A DNA stretch of 64,000 nucleotides from Streptomyces xylophagus (GTDB taxonomy: Bacteria; Actinomycetota; Actinomycetes; Streptomycetales; Streptomycetaceae), in the NCBI RefSeq assembly GCF_000716435.1, contig NZ_JNWO01000015.1:1-64000 (forward strand). The letters are read 5' to 3'. A program made the position numbers and the translations under genes. The notes under the pieces were generated by a model that made no database searches, had not been told where the DNA came from, and saw only the letters and a program-made list of their open reading frames with translations. This document shows positions 51,027 through 59,569 of the stretch, in pieces. Numbering within the stretch: the first letter of the stretch is position 1; each line of letters begins with the position of its first letter.

Positions 51027-51740
51027 ATGCTCGTAGCCGCCGCCGTCTGCCCCTGTCCGCCGCTCCTCGTTCCCGATGTCGCCGCCGGTGCCGCGCCCGA
51101 ACTGGCCGCCGCGCGGGCCGCGTGCACCGATGCGCTGGGGGTGCTCGCCGCCGCCCGGCCCGACCGCCTGGTGGTCGTCGGGCCCGCCGAGCAGAGCGGG
51201 CGCGGGCCGCATCCTGAGGGCACCCGGGGTTCGTTCCGCGGCTTCGGCGTGGACCTCGACGTACGGCTGGGTGGGGAGAAGGGCGCGGTGTCGGAGCGTG
51301 AGCTTCCGCCCTCGCTCGCGGTCGCCGCGTGGCTGCTGGAGCGGACCCGGTGGTCCGACGCCCCGATCGAAGGACTCGGCGTGGGGGAACCTCTCGCGGC
51401 CGAGCGGTGCATCGAAGTCGGGCGGGATGTCGTCGGGCAGGCGGAGCGGGTCGCGCTCCTGGTGATGGGCGACGCCAGCGCGTGCCGGACGCTGAAGGCG
51501 CCGGGCTATCTCGACGAGCGGGCAGCACCCTTCGACGCGGAGGTCGCACGTGCGCTGGGGGCGGCGGACGTCGCGGCCCTCAAGTCCCTGGACACCGAGC
51601 TGGCGTACCAACTGAAGGCCTCCGGCCGCGCCCCCTGGCAGGTCCTCGCGGGCGCGGCGGAGGGCGCCGACCTCGGCGGCGAGCTGCTGTACGAGGACGC
51701 CCCGTACGGCGTCGGGTACGTGGTCGCGACCTGGTCGTAG
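51027..51740 (+). CDS. LigB-like class III extradiol dioxygenase-fold protein
   Basis: The 237-aa product resembles the class III extradiol dioxygenase subunit B (LigB/MEMO) fold: AAAVCPCPPLLVPDVAAG at the N-terminus, DRLVVVGPAEQSG, VALLVMGDASACRTLKAPGYLDERAAPFDAEVARAL, and WQVLAGAAEGADLGGELLYEDAPYGVGYVVA. The metal-binding histidines expected of an active LigB (for example an N-terminal HxP/PHPP pair) are replaced by CPCPP, so catalysis is doubtful. Function unknown. ATG 51027 has no clear ribosome-binding site; a -10-like TTAGTGTT lies just before it. Confidence 0.75.
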   Translation: MLVAAAVCPCPPLLVPDVAAGAAPELAAARAACTDALGVLAAARPDRLVVVGPAEQSGRGPHPEGTRGSFRGFGVDLDVRLGGEKGAVSERELPPSLAVAAWLLERTRWSDAPIEGLGVGEPLAAERCIEVGRDVVGQAERVALLVMGDASACRTLKAPGYLDERAAPFDAEVARALGAADVAALKSLDTELAYQLKASGRAPWQVLAGAAEGADLGGELLYEDAPYGVGYVVATWS

Positions 51741-52041
51741 GCACGGAGGCGCGGGGCGGCGGTGACGGGCTCTGCGGTGGGGTGCCTCGCCCACGTATGC
51801 CGCTGAGCCCAGGAGTGGCCGGGCGGCGAGCATGGCGGGGTGCGCTGGAGAGGCGGTACCTACGTAGGCGACGACCGTGACACGCGCGCGTGCGCGGCCA
51901 GCATCAGTACGCGGCAGTCGCCGCGCAGACGGCAGACCCGTGTGGGACAGCCGAGCCGCAAGGCTCACGAAACCACGCCCCCGGGCTCGCCCGCCTGCAC
52001 CGAACCGAACACGTCCCTCCGGCACCCGCCCCCACCCCACA
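51741..52041. other. Intergenic region without recognised gene
   Basis: About 300 bp between the LigB-like gene and the terminator of the antitoxin-like gene. Several long open frames exist only because of the high GC content. None starts with a ribosome-binding site, and none has a recognisable product. Nothing else was seen apart from the adjoining hairpin. Confidence 0.6.
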
Positions 52042-52085
52042 AAACGGCGGACGGCCGGAGAGCCATACGCTCCGCGGCCGTCCGC
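52042..52085 (-). terminator. Terminator of the antitoxin-like gene
   Basis: GGCGGACGGCC (52046-52056) pairs with GGCCGTCCGCC (52075-52085), an 11-bp perfect stem. On the minus strand it is followed by TTTT, giving a Rho-independent terminator 21 bp after the stop of the 52107-52391 gene. Confidence 0.85.
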
Positions 52086-52106
52086 CGATCGATGTGCAGG
52101 TGTTGT

Positions 52107-52391
52107 TCAGGAAGCCGGCGGGGTCGAGTCCGGCGGTGGTGTGGTCGTGCCGCCGCCCTCCGCTCCCGTACTCCCCGTGTCGTCCTTGTGCGCGAGTCGG
52201 TCCATGGCGTCCTTGGCCTTGCCCGTGCCCGTCTGGATCTTGTCGCTGTACTTGCCCTTGGTCTTCTCGTCGACCATTTTCGCGGCCTTGTCCAGGCCGC
52301 TCTCGATCTTGCCTCCGTGTTGCTGCGCGAGGCCCGAGACCTTGTCCTTCGCCGGGGCGAGTTTGGCCTTGAAGTTGTCCAGCAGACCCAT
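52107..52391 (-). CDS. Rv0909/MT0933-type antitoxin family protein
   Basis: The 94-aa product begins MGLLDNFKAKLAPAKDKVSG, then KIESGLDKAAKMVDEKTKGKYSDKIQTG and KAKDAMDRL, the pattern of the MT0933-like antitoxin family; the tail is Gly/Thr/Pro-rich. In M. tuberculosis Rv0909 is paired with a toxin (Rv0910). No toxin-like gene lies next to it here, so it may be a solitary family member with another role. Minus-strand ribosome-binding site GAAAGGTGAACC precedes the ATG. It lies 24 bp downstream of the acidic small gene and is probably co-transcribed with it. Confidence 0.82.
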   Translation of the reverse strand: MGLLDNFKAKLAPAKDKVSGLAQQHGGKIESGLDKAAKMVDEKTKGKYSDKIQTGTGKAKDAMDRLAHKDDTGSTGAEGGGTTTPPPDSTPPAS

Positions 52392-52415
52392 GGTTCACCT
52401 TTCCACGCGGGGCAG

Positions 52416-52694
52416 TTATGTACGGGCGGCTTCACCGGCCTCGTTGTCGGCGGCCTCTTCGGCGGACTGCTGCTTGGGGATCTCGACGCTGTCGACACCG
52501 TCGGCGGCCTCGACGACCTCCGTCGCCGTCGACTCCGCCGCTTCCTGGACCCCTGCCCCCGCCTCGGCCTCCGACACCTCGCCCGCCGCTTCGACCGTCC
52601 GGTCCTCGGCCGGCCGCGTGTCGGTCTGCGTTTCGGCGGTCGACGCCTCCTCCGTAGCCTTCGACCTCCGAAGAATCCGGTCAAAAACGCCCAT
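52416..52694 (-). CDS. Small acidic disordered protein
   Basis: The 92-aa product starts MGVFDRILRRSKATEEASTA and is then strongly acidic (Glu/Ala/Thr/Asp), with no hydrophobic core; it is probably disordered. In databases similar Streptomyces proteins carry the unsupported label gliding motility protein. The basic amphipathic N-terminus could bind membrane (inference). ATG 52694 has GGAGTGGAT directly upstream. It is divergent from miaA, with a 183-bp gap. Confidence 0.75.
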   Translation of the reverse strand: MGVFDRILRRSKATEEASTAETQTDTRPAEDRTVEAAGEVSEAEAGAGVQEAAESTATEVVEAADGVDSVEIPKQQSAEEAADNEAGEAART

Positions 52695-52877
52695 ATCCAC
52701 TCCATACGTTACTCGTGCGGGCGAAATCCCGCGTAGCCCGGTGCGTCCGTTTGCGTCGTCCGGGGCACCGCCTCCCGAAACCGGCGGTGGGGTACCTCGC
52801 AACGGGCAACGACCCCGCGCGCGTGCTGTCACGTAACTCGTTCGAGGGGAGGGTCCGACGTTTGCGAGACTGGGAAC

Positions 52878-53816
52878 GTGAGCAGCGCACCCCCCGCCCC
52901 CCGAGTCATCGCCGTCGTCGGACCGACCGCGGCCGGAAAGTCCGATCTGGGCGTCTTCCTGGCCCAGCGTCTCGGAGGCGAGGTCGTCAACGCCGACTCC
53001 ATGCAGCTCTACGGAGGGATGGACATCGGCACCGCCAAGCTGACGCCCGAGGAGCGCGGCGGCATCCCGCACCACCTCCTGGACATCTGGGACGTGACGG
53101 TCCAGGCGTCCGTCGCCGAGTACCAGCGGCTCGCCCGCGAGCGCATCGACGCCCTGCTCGCCGAGGGTCGCTGGCCGATCCTGGTCGGCGGTTCCGGGCT
53201 GTACGTGCGCGGGGCGGTCGACAACCTGGAGTTCCCCGGCACCGACCCCGAGGTCCGGGCCCGCCTGGAGGAGGAGCTCGCCCTGCGCGGCTCCGGCGCC
53301 CTGCACGCCCGCCTGGCCGCCGCCGACCCCGAGGCCGCGCACGCGATCCTGCCCAGCAACGGCCGCCGTATCGTCCGGGCCCTGGAGGTCATCGAGATCA
53401 CCGGCAAGCCCTTCACCGCCAACCTTCCCGGCCACGACTCGATCTACGACACCGTCCAGATCGGCGTCGACGTGGCGCGCCCCGAACTCGACGAGCGCAT
53501 CGCGCGCAGGGTCGACCGGATGTGGGACGCGGGGCTCGTGGACGAGGTGCGGGCGCTGGAGGCGCGCGGCCTGCGCGAGGGGGTCACGGCGTCGCGCGCG
53601 CTCGGCTATCAGCAGGTGCTCGCGGCGCTCGCGGGGGAGTGCACGGAGCAGGAGGCGCGTGCGGAGACCGTGCGGGCCACCAAGCGCTTCGCGCGCCGTC
53701 AGGATTCGTGGTTCAGGCGCGATCCCCGGGTGCACTGGTTGAGTGGGGCTGCGGCGGATCTCACAGAACTTCCGCACCTGGCACTGGCGTTGGTCGAACG
53801 ACCGGTCACAGCCTGA
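52878..53816 (+). CDS. miaA: tRNA dimethylallyltransferase MiaA
   Basis: MiaA (312 aa) transfers the dimethylallyl group to A37 of tRNAs, giving i6A, the substrate of MiaB. The P-loop is VVGPTAAGKSDLGV; further motifs are NADSMQLYGGMDIGTAK, HHLLDIWDV, LVGGSGLYVRG, RRIVRALEV and the C-terminal TKRFARRQDSWFRRD. GTG 52878 is 7 bases after a -10-like GAGACT (52866-52871) and has no ribosome-binding site nearby, so the mRNA may be leaderless. In Streptomyces MiaA affects translation of TTA-type codons through tRNA-Leu(UAA). Confidence 0.96.
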   Translation: MSSAPPAPRVIAVVGPTAAGKSDLGVFLAQRLGGEVVNADSMQLYGGMDIGTAKLTPEERGGIPHHLLDIWDVTVQASVAEYQRLARERIDALLAEGRWPILVGGSGLYVRGAVDNLEFPGTDPEVRARLEEELALRGSGALHARLAAADPEAAHAILPSNGRRIVRALEVIEITGKPFTANLPGHDSIYDTVQIGVDVARPELDERIARRVDRMWDAGLVDEVRALEARGLREGVTASRALGYQQVLAALAGECTEQEARAETVRATKRFARRQDSWFRRDPRVHWLSGAAADLTELPHLALALVERPVTA

Positions 53817-53924
53817 TCACGTCATGGCATCGGGACGCTCCGGCCGCCCTTGTGGCCTTCGGGGGCGTGCCATCATCGAGCTTCGATCGACCAAGTGGAG
53901 TCCGAGTTGGGAGGGCGCGTGGCG

Positions 53925-54425
53925 ATGGAGGCCGGCCCTCGCGACACCGCAGAAGGCACCGAGCAGGTCACCACGGACCGTGGTGAACCGGAAGAGGGCG
54001 ACGGCCTACTGAGCCCGGACGGCCCGGACGAGATCCAGGGCGGCGTGACCGCCGACGGTCCCGGGCCCGACGAGATGTTCGCCGGACCCGAGGTCGAGGT
54101 CGAGCTGCGCCCGCAGCGCCGTCTGCGCATCTGGCAACTCGCGCCCATCGTGGCCCTGGCCGCTGTCGGCTCCCTGATGTTCGCCTTTCCGCTCGCCTTC
54201 GACTTCGGCGACAGCGGGGCCGTGGTTGCCATGCTCGGCCTGCTCATCTGCTGCTGCGCGGCCGGCTGGGGCACGACGGCCGCCCGCCGCGTCGGCTACA
54301 CCTGGCCGGGCTTCCCGCAGCGCGGCTCCGGTGGCCGCCCGGACTGGCGGGTCGTCATCGCGTACTCCCTGGTGGTGGGCGTGGTCGCGGTCCTCGCCGT
54401 GTATCGCGTGGCCAGGCTCCGCTAG
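53925..54425 (+). CDS. Membrane protein with acidic N-terminal region
   Basis: The 166-aa product has about 65 acidic residues-rich positions at the N-terminus (DTAEGTEQ, EPEEGDG, GPDEIQGG) and then three membrane helices: LAPIVALAAVGSLMFAFPLAF, VVAMLGLLICCCAAGWGT and WRVVIAYSLVVGVVAVLAVYRV. No family function is known. ATG 53925 lies 9 bases after GGGAGGG; a GTG two codons upstream is also possible. It sits between miaA and dapF, as in other Streptomyces. Confidence 0.78.
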   Translation: MEAGPRDTAEGTEQVTTDRGEPEEGDGLLSPDGPDEIQGGVTADGPGPDEMFAGPEVEVELRPQRRLRIWQLAPIVALAAVGSLMFAFPLAFDFGDSGAVVAMLGLLICCCAAGWGTTAARRVGYTWPGFPQRGSGGRPDWRVVIAYSLVVGVVAVLAVYRVARLR

Positions 54426-54483
54426 CCGTCTAAGTGGTCACCTTGATCGTCGGCATGTCATAGCCACCCCGTACGATCGAGGA

Positions 54484-55353
54484 ATGAGCACGCGGATCGC
54501 CTTCCTCAAGGGGCACGGCACCGAGAACGACTTCGTGATCGTCCCGGACCCCGAGAACGTCATCGACCTGTCCCCGGCCGCCGTGGCCGCCCTGTGCGAT
54601 CGCCGCGCCGGCATCGGCGGCGACGGGCTGCTGCACGTCGTGCGGTCCGCCGCGCACCCCGAGGCGCGGGACATGGCGGCCGAGGCGGAGTGGTTCATGG
54701 ACTACCGCAACGGCGACGGCTCGGTCTCCGAGATGTGCGGCAACGGAGTGCGTGTGTTCGCGCGCTATCTCCAGCGCGCCGGACATGTGGCCGAAGGGGA
54801 CATCGCGGTCGCCACGCGCGGGGGAGTCAAGACCGTCCACATCGCCAAGGACGGCGACATCACCGTCGGCATGGGCAAGGCGCGCCTCCCCGAAGGGGAC
54901 GTCACGGTGAGCGTCGGCGAGCGCAGCTGGCCCGCGCGGAACGTGAACATGGGCAATCCGCACGCGGTCGCCTTCGTCGACGACCTCGCGCACGCCGGCG
55001 ACCTGTACGCCCCGCCGCCCTTCAGCCCGGCCACCGCCTACCCGGACGGTGTGAACGTGGAGTTCGTGGTCGACCGCGGCCCCGGGCACGTCGCGCTGCG
55101 CGTGCACGAGCGCGGTGCCGGGGAGACCCGCTCGTGCGGCACGGGCGCGTGCGCGGTCGCCGTGGCCGCCGCCCGCCGGGACGGCGCCGACCCGGCCGTC
55201 ACCGGAACGCAGGCGACGTACACCGTCGACGTGCTCGGCGGAACGCTGATGATCACCGAGCGGCCCGATGGCGAGATCGAGATGACCGGCCCCGCGGTGA
55301 TCGTCGCCGAGGGCGAGATCGATGCCGAGTGGCTGGAAAACGCCATCCGCTGA
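54484..55353 (+). CDS. dapF: Diaminopimelate epimerase
   Basis: DapF (289 aa) converts LL- to meso-diaminopimelate in lysine biosynthesis; Streptomyces walls contain the LL form, so here it mainly serves lysine production. The two catalytic cysteines are visible in SEMCGNGVRVFARY and TRSCGTGACAVA; the N-terminal KGHGTENDFVIVPD and the NMGNPHAVAF motif are intact. ATG 54484 lies 7 bases after TACGAT (54472-54477) with no well-placed ribosome-binding site, consistent with a leaderless transcript. Confidence 0.96.
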   Translation: MSTRIAFLKGHGTENDFVIVPDPENVIDLSPAAVAALCDRRAGIGGDGLLHVVRSAAHPEARDMAAEAEWFMDYRNGDGSVSEMCGNGVRVFARYLQRAGHVAEGDIAVATRGGVKTVHIAKDGDITVGMGKARLPEGDVTVSVGERSWPARNVNMGNPHAVAFVDDLAHAGDLYAPPPFSPATAYPDGVNVEFVVDRGPGHVALRVHERGAGETRSCGTGACAVAVAAARRDGADPAVTGTQATYTVDVLGGTLMITERPDGEIEMTGPAVIVAEGEIDAEWLENAIR

Positions 55354-55637
55354 ACGGGTGAATCGCAGTTCTGGCTGCTCCGGACGCCCTGAATCCGAAG
55401 TCTCCGGCGTCCGGCGCGGCTCGAAACCATGGCCGACCTCCCGTGGTGTGGCGCAAAACCGTAAACCTCCCGACCTTCGCTCGAATGGGTGATCCGTTTC
55501 ACGCTCGGCGAGAGGCGGTCAGTCGCACGTGGTGGGCTCGGTAGCATCAAGCACCGGCCCGGACGGGGGATCGAAGATTCCCTGAGCCGAGTACGCCATG
55601 GGGCACCCGTCCGCCGGTCAAGCAGCCGGAGGTGCCC

Positions 55638-57782
55638 ATGAGTGCGGAGGCCACGAACCCTGCGAGCCCAGGCCCTGTGATCAACACAGTGCCCCGCAGG
55701 AAGGCCCGCCCCCGGATCGACCTGCGCCGACTCGGCCGGGCCGCCCTGCTCGGTCCCACCGCGCGCGACCGGCTGCCCGACGCCATCGGCCATGTCGCCG
55801 AGGCGCACCGCGCCCACTATCCGGACGCCGACCTCGAACCGCTGCGCCGCGCCTGGGTGCTGGCCGAGTCCTCGCACCGCGGCCAGATGCGCAAGAGCGG
55901 CGAGCCGTACATCACGCACCCCCTCGCGGTGACCCTGATCCTCGCCGAACTCGGCGCCGAGACAACGACGTTGACGGCCTCTCTGCTCCACGACACGGTC
56001 GAGGACACGGAAGTGACGCTCGATCAGGTCGGCGAGGAGTTCGGCGCCGAGGTGCGCTATCTCGTCGACGGGGTAACGAAGTTGGAGAAGGTCGACTACG
56101 GGGCGGCGGCCGAGCCGGAGACCTTCCGCAAGATGCTCGTCGCCACCGGCAGCGACGTCCGCGTGATGTCGATCAAACTCGCCGACCGCCTGCACAACAT
56201 GCGCACCCTGGGCGTGATGCGCCCCGAGAAGCAGGCCCGCATCGCCAAGGTCACCCGCGACGTCCTCATCCCGCTCGCCGAACGGCTCGGCGTCCAGGCG
56301 CTCAAGACCGAACTGGAAGACCTGGTCTTCGCGATCCTCCACCCCGAGGAGTACGACCACACCCGCGAGTTGATCGTCGACAACTCCTCCCGCGCGGACG
56401 ACCCGCTCGCCGAGGTCACCGACGAGGTACGCACCGTCCTGCGCGACGCCGACATCCAGGCCGAAGTCCTCATCCGGCCACGGCACTTCGTCTCCGTGCA
56501 CCGCGTCGCCCGCAAGCGCGGCAGGCTGCGCGGCGCCGACTTCGGCCGCCTCCTGGTGCTCGTGAACGAGGACGCGGACTGCTACGGCGTCCTCGGCGAA
56601 CTGCACACCTGCCTCAAGCCCGTGGTCTCGGAGTTCAAGGACTTCATCGCCGTACCGAAGTTCAACCTGTACCAGTCGCTGCACACCGCCGTCGCCCACA
56701 CGGACGGCCAGGTCGTCGAAGTCCTCATCCGCACGCACCAGATGCACAAGGTCGCCGAGGCCGGCGTGATCGCGCTCGGCAATCCCTACGCTCCTCCTTC
56801 GGAGGAGCAACAGGCCGCGAACGACGGTGAGCGCGCCGACCCCACCAGGCCCGGCTGGCTCTCCCGTCTCCTCGACTGGCAGGAGGGCGCCCCCGACCCC
56901 GACACCTTCTGGTCGACGCTCCGCGAGGACCTCGCCCAGGACCGCGAGATCACCGTGTTCCGGCCCGACGGCGGCACCCTGGGCCTGCCCGACGGCGCGA
57001 CCTGTGTGGACGCCGCGTACGCGCAGTACGGCGAGGACGCCCACGCCTGCATCGGCGCGCGCGTCAACGGCCGCCTGGCGACCCTCAGCACGGTCCTGAA
57101 GGACGGCGACACCGTCCAGCTCCTCATGGGCCAGGACCCGGCCTCCGAGCCCTCCAGGGAGTGGCTGGAGCACGCGCACACCCCCGCCGCCCGGATCGCC
57201 ATCCAGCGCTGGATCGCTGCGCACCCGGGACGCGCCGACGAAGCGGGCGCCGAGGCGGACGAGGCGGCGCAGGGCGCCCGGTCGGCGCCCCCCACCTCCG
57301 AAGACACCCCGGACACTCCCACCGAACGCCCCGCCACCCCGGTCGTGGACCAGCCCGGCGCGACCGTACGGCTCGCAGGCTGCTGTACGCCCGTACCGCC
57401 CGACGAGGTCACCGGATTCTCGGTGCGCGGCGGAGTCGTGACCGTCCACCGCGTGGAGTGCGCCGCGGTGGCGCAGATGAAGGGCGTGGGGCGCGCGGAG
57501 GTCGGTGTGCGCTGGGGCGACACCACCGAGTGCCGGGTCACGCTGGTAGCCGAATCGTTCGGCCGCCCGCATCTCCTCGCCGACCTCACCGAGGCGATCG
57601 CCCTGGAGGGCGCGGAGATCGTCTCGGCGACCGTCGAACCCCCGACCCAGCAGCGCGTCCGCCACACCTACACGCTCCAACTCCCGGACGCAGCCCACCT
57701 CCTGGCCCTCATGCGGGCGATGCGCAATGTCCCGGGCGTCTACGACGTGAGCCGCGCGCAGCACCACACGACGGCGTTCTGA
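55638..57782 (+). CDS. rshA: RelA/SpoT homologue RshA, synthetase site degenerate
   Basis: The 714-aa RSH protein has a ppGpp hydrolase (HD) domain at about 60-210, a synthetase-like domain at about 260-380, TGS at about 435-500 and a C-terminal ACT domain. Hydrolase residues are intact (SGEPYITHP, LLHDTVEDT, KLADRLHNMRTL). The synthetase part keeps EFKDFIAVPKFNLYQSLHT but lost the catalytic Asp of FDLIAIR (here FGRLLVL) and shows EVLIRT for EVQIRT, so (p)ppGpp synthesis looks impaired. ATG 55638 follows GGAGG at 5 bases; GTG 55632 overlaps that site. The 284 bp upstream hold no gene; a -10-like TAGCAT lies near 55542. Confidence 0.92.
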   Translation: MSAEATNPASPGPVINTVPRRKARPRIDLRRLGRAALLGPTARDRLPDAIGHVAEAHRAHYPDADLEPLRRAWVLAESSHRGQMRKSGEPYITHPLAVTLILAELGAETTTLTASLLHDTVEDTEVTLDQVGEEFGAEVRYLVDGVTKLEKVDYGAAAEPETFRKMLVATGSDVRVMSIKLADRLHNMRTLGVMRPEKQARIAKVTRDVLIPLAERLGVQALKTELEDLVFAILHPEEYDHTRELIVDNSSRADDPLAEVTDEVRTVLRDADIQAEVLIRPRHFVSVHRVARKRGRLRGADFGRLLVLVNEDADCYGVLGELHTCLKPVVSEFKDFIAVPKFNLYQSLHTAVAHTDGQVVEVLIRTHQMHKVAEAGVIALGNPYAPPSEEQQAANDGERADPTRPGWLSRLLDWQEGAPDPDTFWSTLREDLAQDREITVFRPDGGTLGLPDGATCVDAAYAQYGEDAHACIGARVNGRLATLSTVLKDGDTVQLLMGQDPASEPSREWLEHAHTPAARIAIQRWIAAHPGRADEAGAEADEAAQGARSAPPTSEDTPDTPTERPATPVVDQPGATVRLAGCCTPVPPDEVTGFSVRGGVVTVHRVECAAVAQMKGVGRAEVGVRWGDTTECRVTLVAESFGRPHLLADLTEAIALEGAEIVSATVEPPTQQRVRHTYTLQLPDAAHLLALMRAMRNVPGVYDVSRAQHHTTAF

Positions 57783-57916
57783 GACACGCGCCGACCACGC
57801 CCCGGCCCGCGCGCCCCGGCGCGCACAGAGCCCCGTAGACCTGCGGAAGACCCCGTTCGAGTGGGCCGGGCGCGAGTCGTCGCCGTGCGGCACGCGCGCG
57901 CTGGTAGCGGTGGGGC

Positions 57917-59446
57917 ATGCTGCTCACCCCTCGCACCGGCACGACCGGCATCGGCATCCCCCGCATCGGCTCCGGCGATCCGGCCTCCCGGCCGCGCACC
58001 GGGAACTCCCGACGGCTGAAGGCGGCCCTGCTCGCCTCCGCCGTGTCCGTCTGCCTCGTCGCCGCGAGCGCCCCGCCCACGCCCCTGGGAGTCGGTGACC
58101 GGCTCTTCCCGACCCTGGGCAACCCGGGCTACGACGTGGCGTCGTACGACCTCTCCTTCACCTATCCCGGCACCAACAGCAAGCCGCTCCAGGCCGTCAC
58201 CACCATCGACGCGTGGACGACCGAGGCGCTGGACCGGATCAACCTCGACTTCGCGCACGGCACCGTGGACTCGGTCGAGGTCGACGGGCGCCCCGCCGCC
58301 TTCGAGAGTGCCGGCGAGGACCTGGTGGTGACGCCCGAGGAGCCGCTGGCTGAGGGGAGTTGGACGCGGATCACCGTGCGGCACACCAGTGACCCCGTGT
58401 CGGTCAAGGGCCAGGACGGCGGCTGGGTGCAGACCAAGGACGGGCTCGCCATGGCCAACCAGGCCGACGCCGCGCACCTGGTGTTCCCGTGCAACGACCA
58501 TCCCTCCGACAAGGCGATGTTCACCATCAGGGTCACCGCGCCCAACGCCTATACGGCCGTGGCGAATGGCCTGCCGGCCGGCGTCGACAGGGTCGGCCAG
58601 AACACCACCTGGACGTACCGCACCCAGCACCCCATGGCCACCGAACTCGCCCAGGTGTCCATCGGGCGCTCCGCCGTACTGCACCGCACCGGACCGCACG
58701 ACCTGCCGATGCGCGACGTCGTGCCCGCCAAGGACGCCAAGCAACTCGAACCGTGGCTGGCGAAGACCCCCGACCAGATCGCCTGGATGGAGAGCAAGGT
58801 CGGCCGGTACCCCTTCGAGACGTACGGGCTGCTCATGGCCGACGCGTCCACCGGCTTCGAGCTCGAGACCCAGACGATCTCTCTCTTCGAGAGAGATCTC
58901 TTCACCGAGCCCGCCTACCCCAAGTGGTACGTCGAGTCGATCATGGTGCACGAGCTGTCCCACCAGTGGTTCGGCGACAGCGTCAGCCCCCGCACCTGGT
59001 CCGACCTGTGGCTCAACGAAGGACACGCCACCTGGTACGAGGAGCTGTACGCCGAGGAGAAGGCCCACAGGCCCATGGAGACGCGCATGAAGGCGGCCTA
59101 CGGCGCCTCCGACCGCTGGCGCGCCGCCGGCGGACCGCCCGCGCTCCCCAAGGCCCCCGCGCCCGGCCAGAAGATCAGCATCTTCCGCCCGAACGTCTAC
59201 GACGGCGCCGCACTCGCCCTCTACGCCCTGCGCCAGGAGATCGGCCGCCCCGCCTTCGAACGCCTGGAGCGCACCTGGGTGAACGTGCACAGGGACAGCA
59301 CCGCCACGACGGCCGACTTCGAGGAACTCGCCTCCGCGATCTCCGGCCGCGACCTGAGCGGCTTCTTCAAGGCGTGGCTCTACGGCGAGAAGACCCCGCC
59401 GATGCCCGGTCACCCGGACTGGAAGTCCGAGGCACCCGTGAAATAA
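57917..59446 (+). CDS. Secreted M1-family zinc metallopeptidase
   Basis: The 509-aa product has an N-terminal basic region and signal helix (RRLKAALLASAVSVCLVAASA, about 32-52), then the M1 aminopeptidase beta domain (DVASYDLSFTYPGTNSK ...). The catalytic zinc motif is HELSH at 345-349, followed by WFGDSVSP and the third ligand in LWLNEGHATWYEE. The usual GAMEN motif is replaced by STGFELET, so substrate range may differ from classical aminopeptidase N. The protein lacks the large C-terminal domain. It is probably exported and trims peptides outside the cell. Confidence 0.9.
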   Translation: MLLTPRTGTTGIGIPRIGSGDPASRPRTGNSRRLKAALLASAVSVCLVAASAPPTPLGVGDRLFPTLGNPGYDVASYDLSFTYPGTNSKPLQAVTTIDAWTTEALDRINLDFAHGTVDSVEVDGRPAAFESAGEDLVVTPEEPLAEGSWTRITVRHTSDPVSVKGQDGGWVQTKDGLAMANQADAAHLVFPCNDHPSDKAMFTIRVTAPNAYTAVANGLPAGVDRVGQNTTWTYRTQHPMATELAQVSIGRSAVLHRTGPHDLPMRDVVPAKDAKQLEPWLAKTPDQIAWMESKVGRYPFETYGLLMADASTGFELETQTISLFERDLFTEPAYPKWYVESIMVHELSHQWFGDSVSPRTWSDLWLNEGHATWYEELYAEEKAHRPMETRMKAAYGASDRWRAAGGPPALPKAPAPGQKISIFRPNVYDGAALALYALRQEIGRPAFERLERTWVNVHRDSTATTADFEELASAISGRDLSGFFKAWLYGEKTPPMPGHPDWKSEAPVK

Positions 59447-59569
59447 GGCCGTGACGGGGCGATCCGTGCCGTGCGACCATCGTCGGGTCGGCGGCGCGGT
59501 TCACCGGGAATCTCCCGGGGCACTCGCACGTTATGACCTTTGAAGGACTCCCATCGACGTAAGGACCCA

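Noticed and set aside
53850..53924. Upstream extension of the membrane protein next to dapF
   Set aside because: The extra 25 codons lack a ribosome-binding site, whereas GGGAGGG is placed correctly for ATG 53925.
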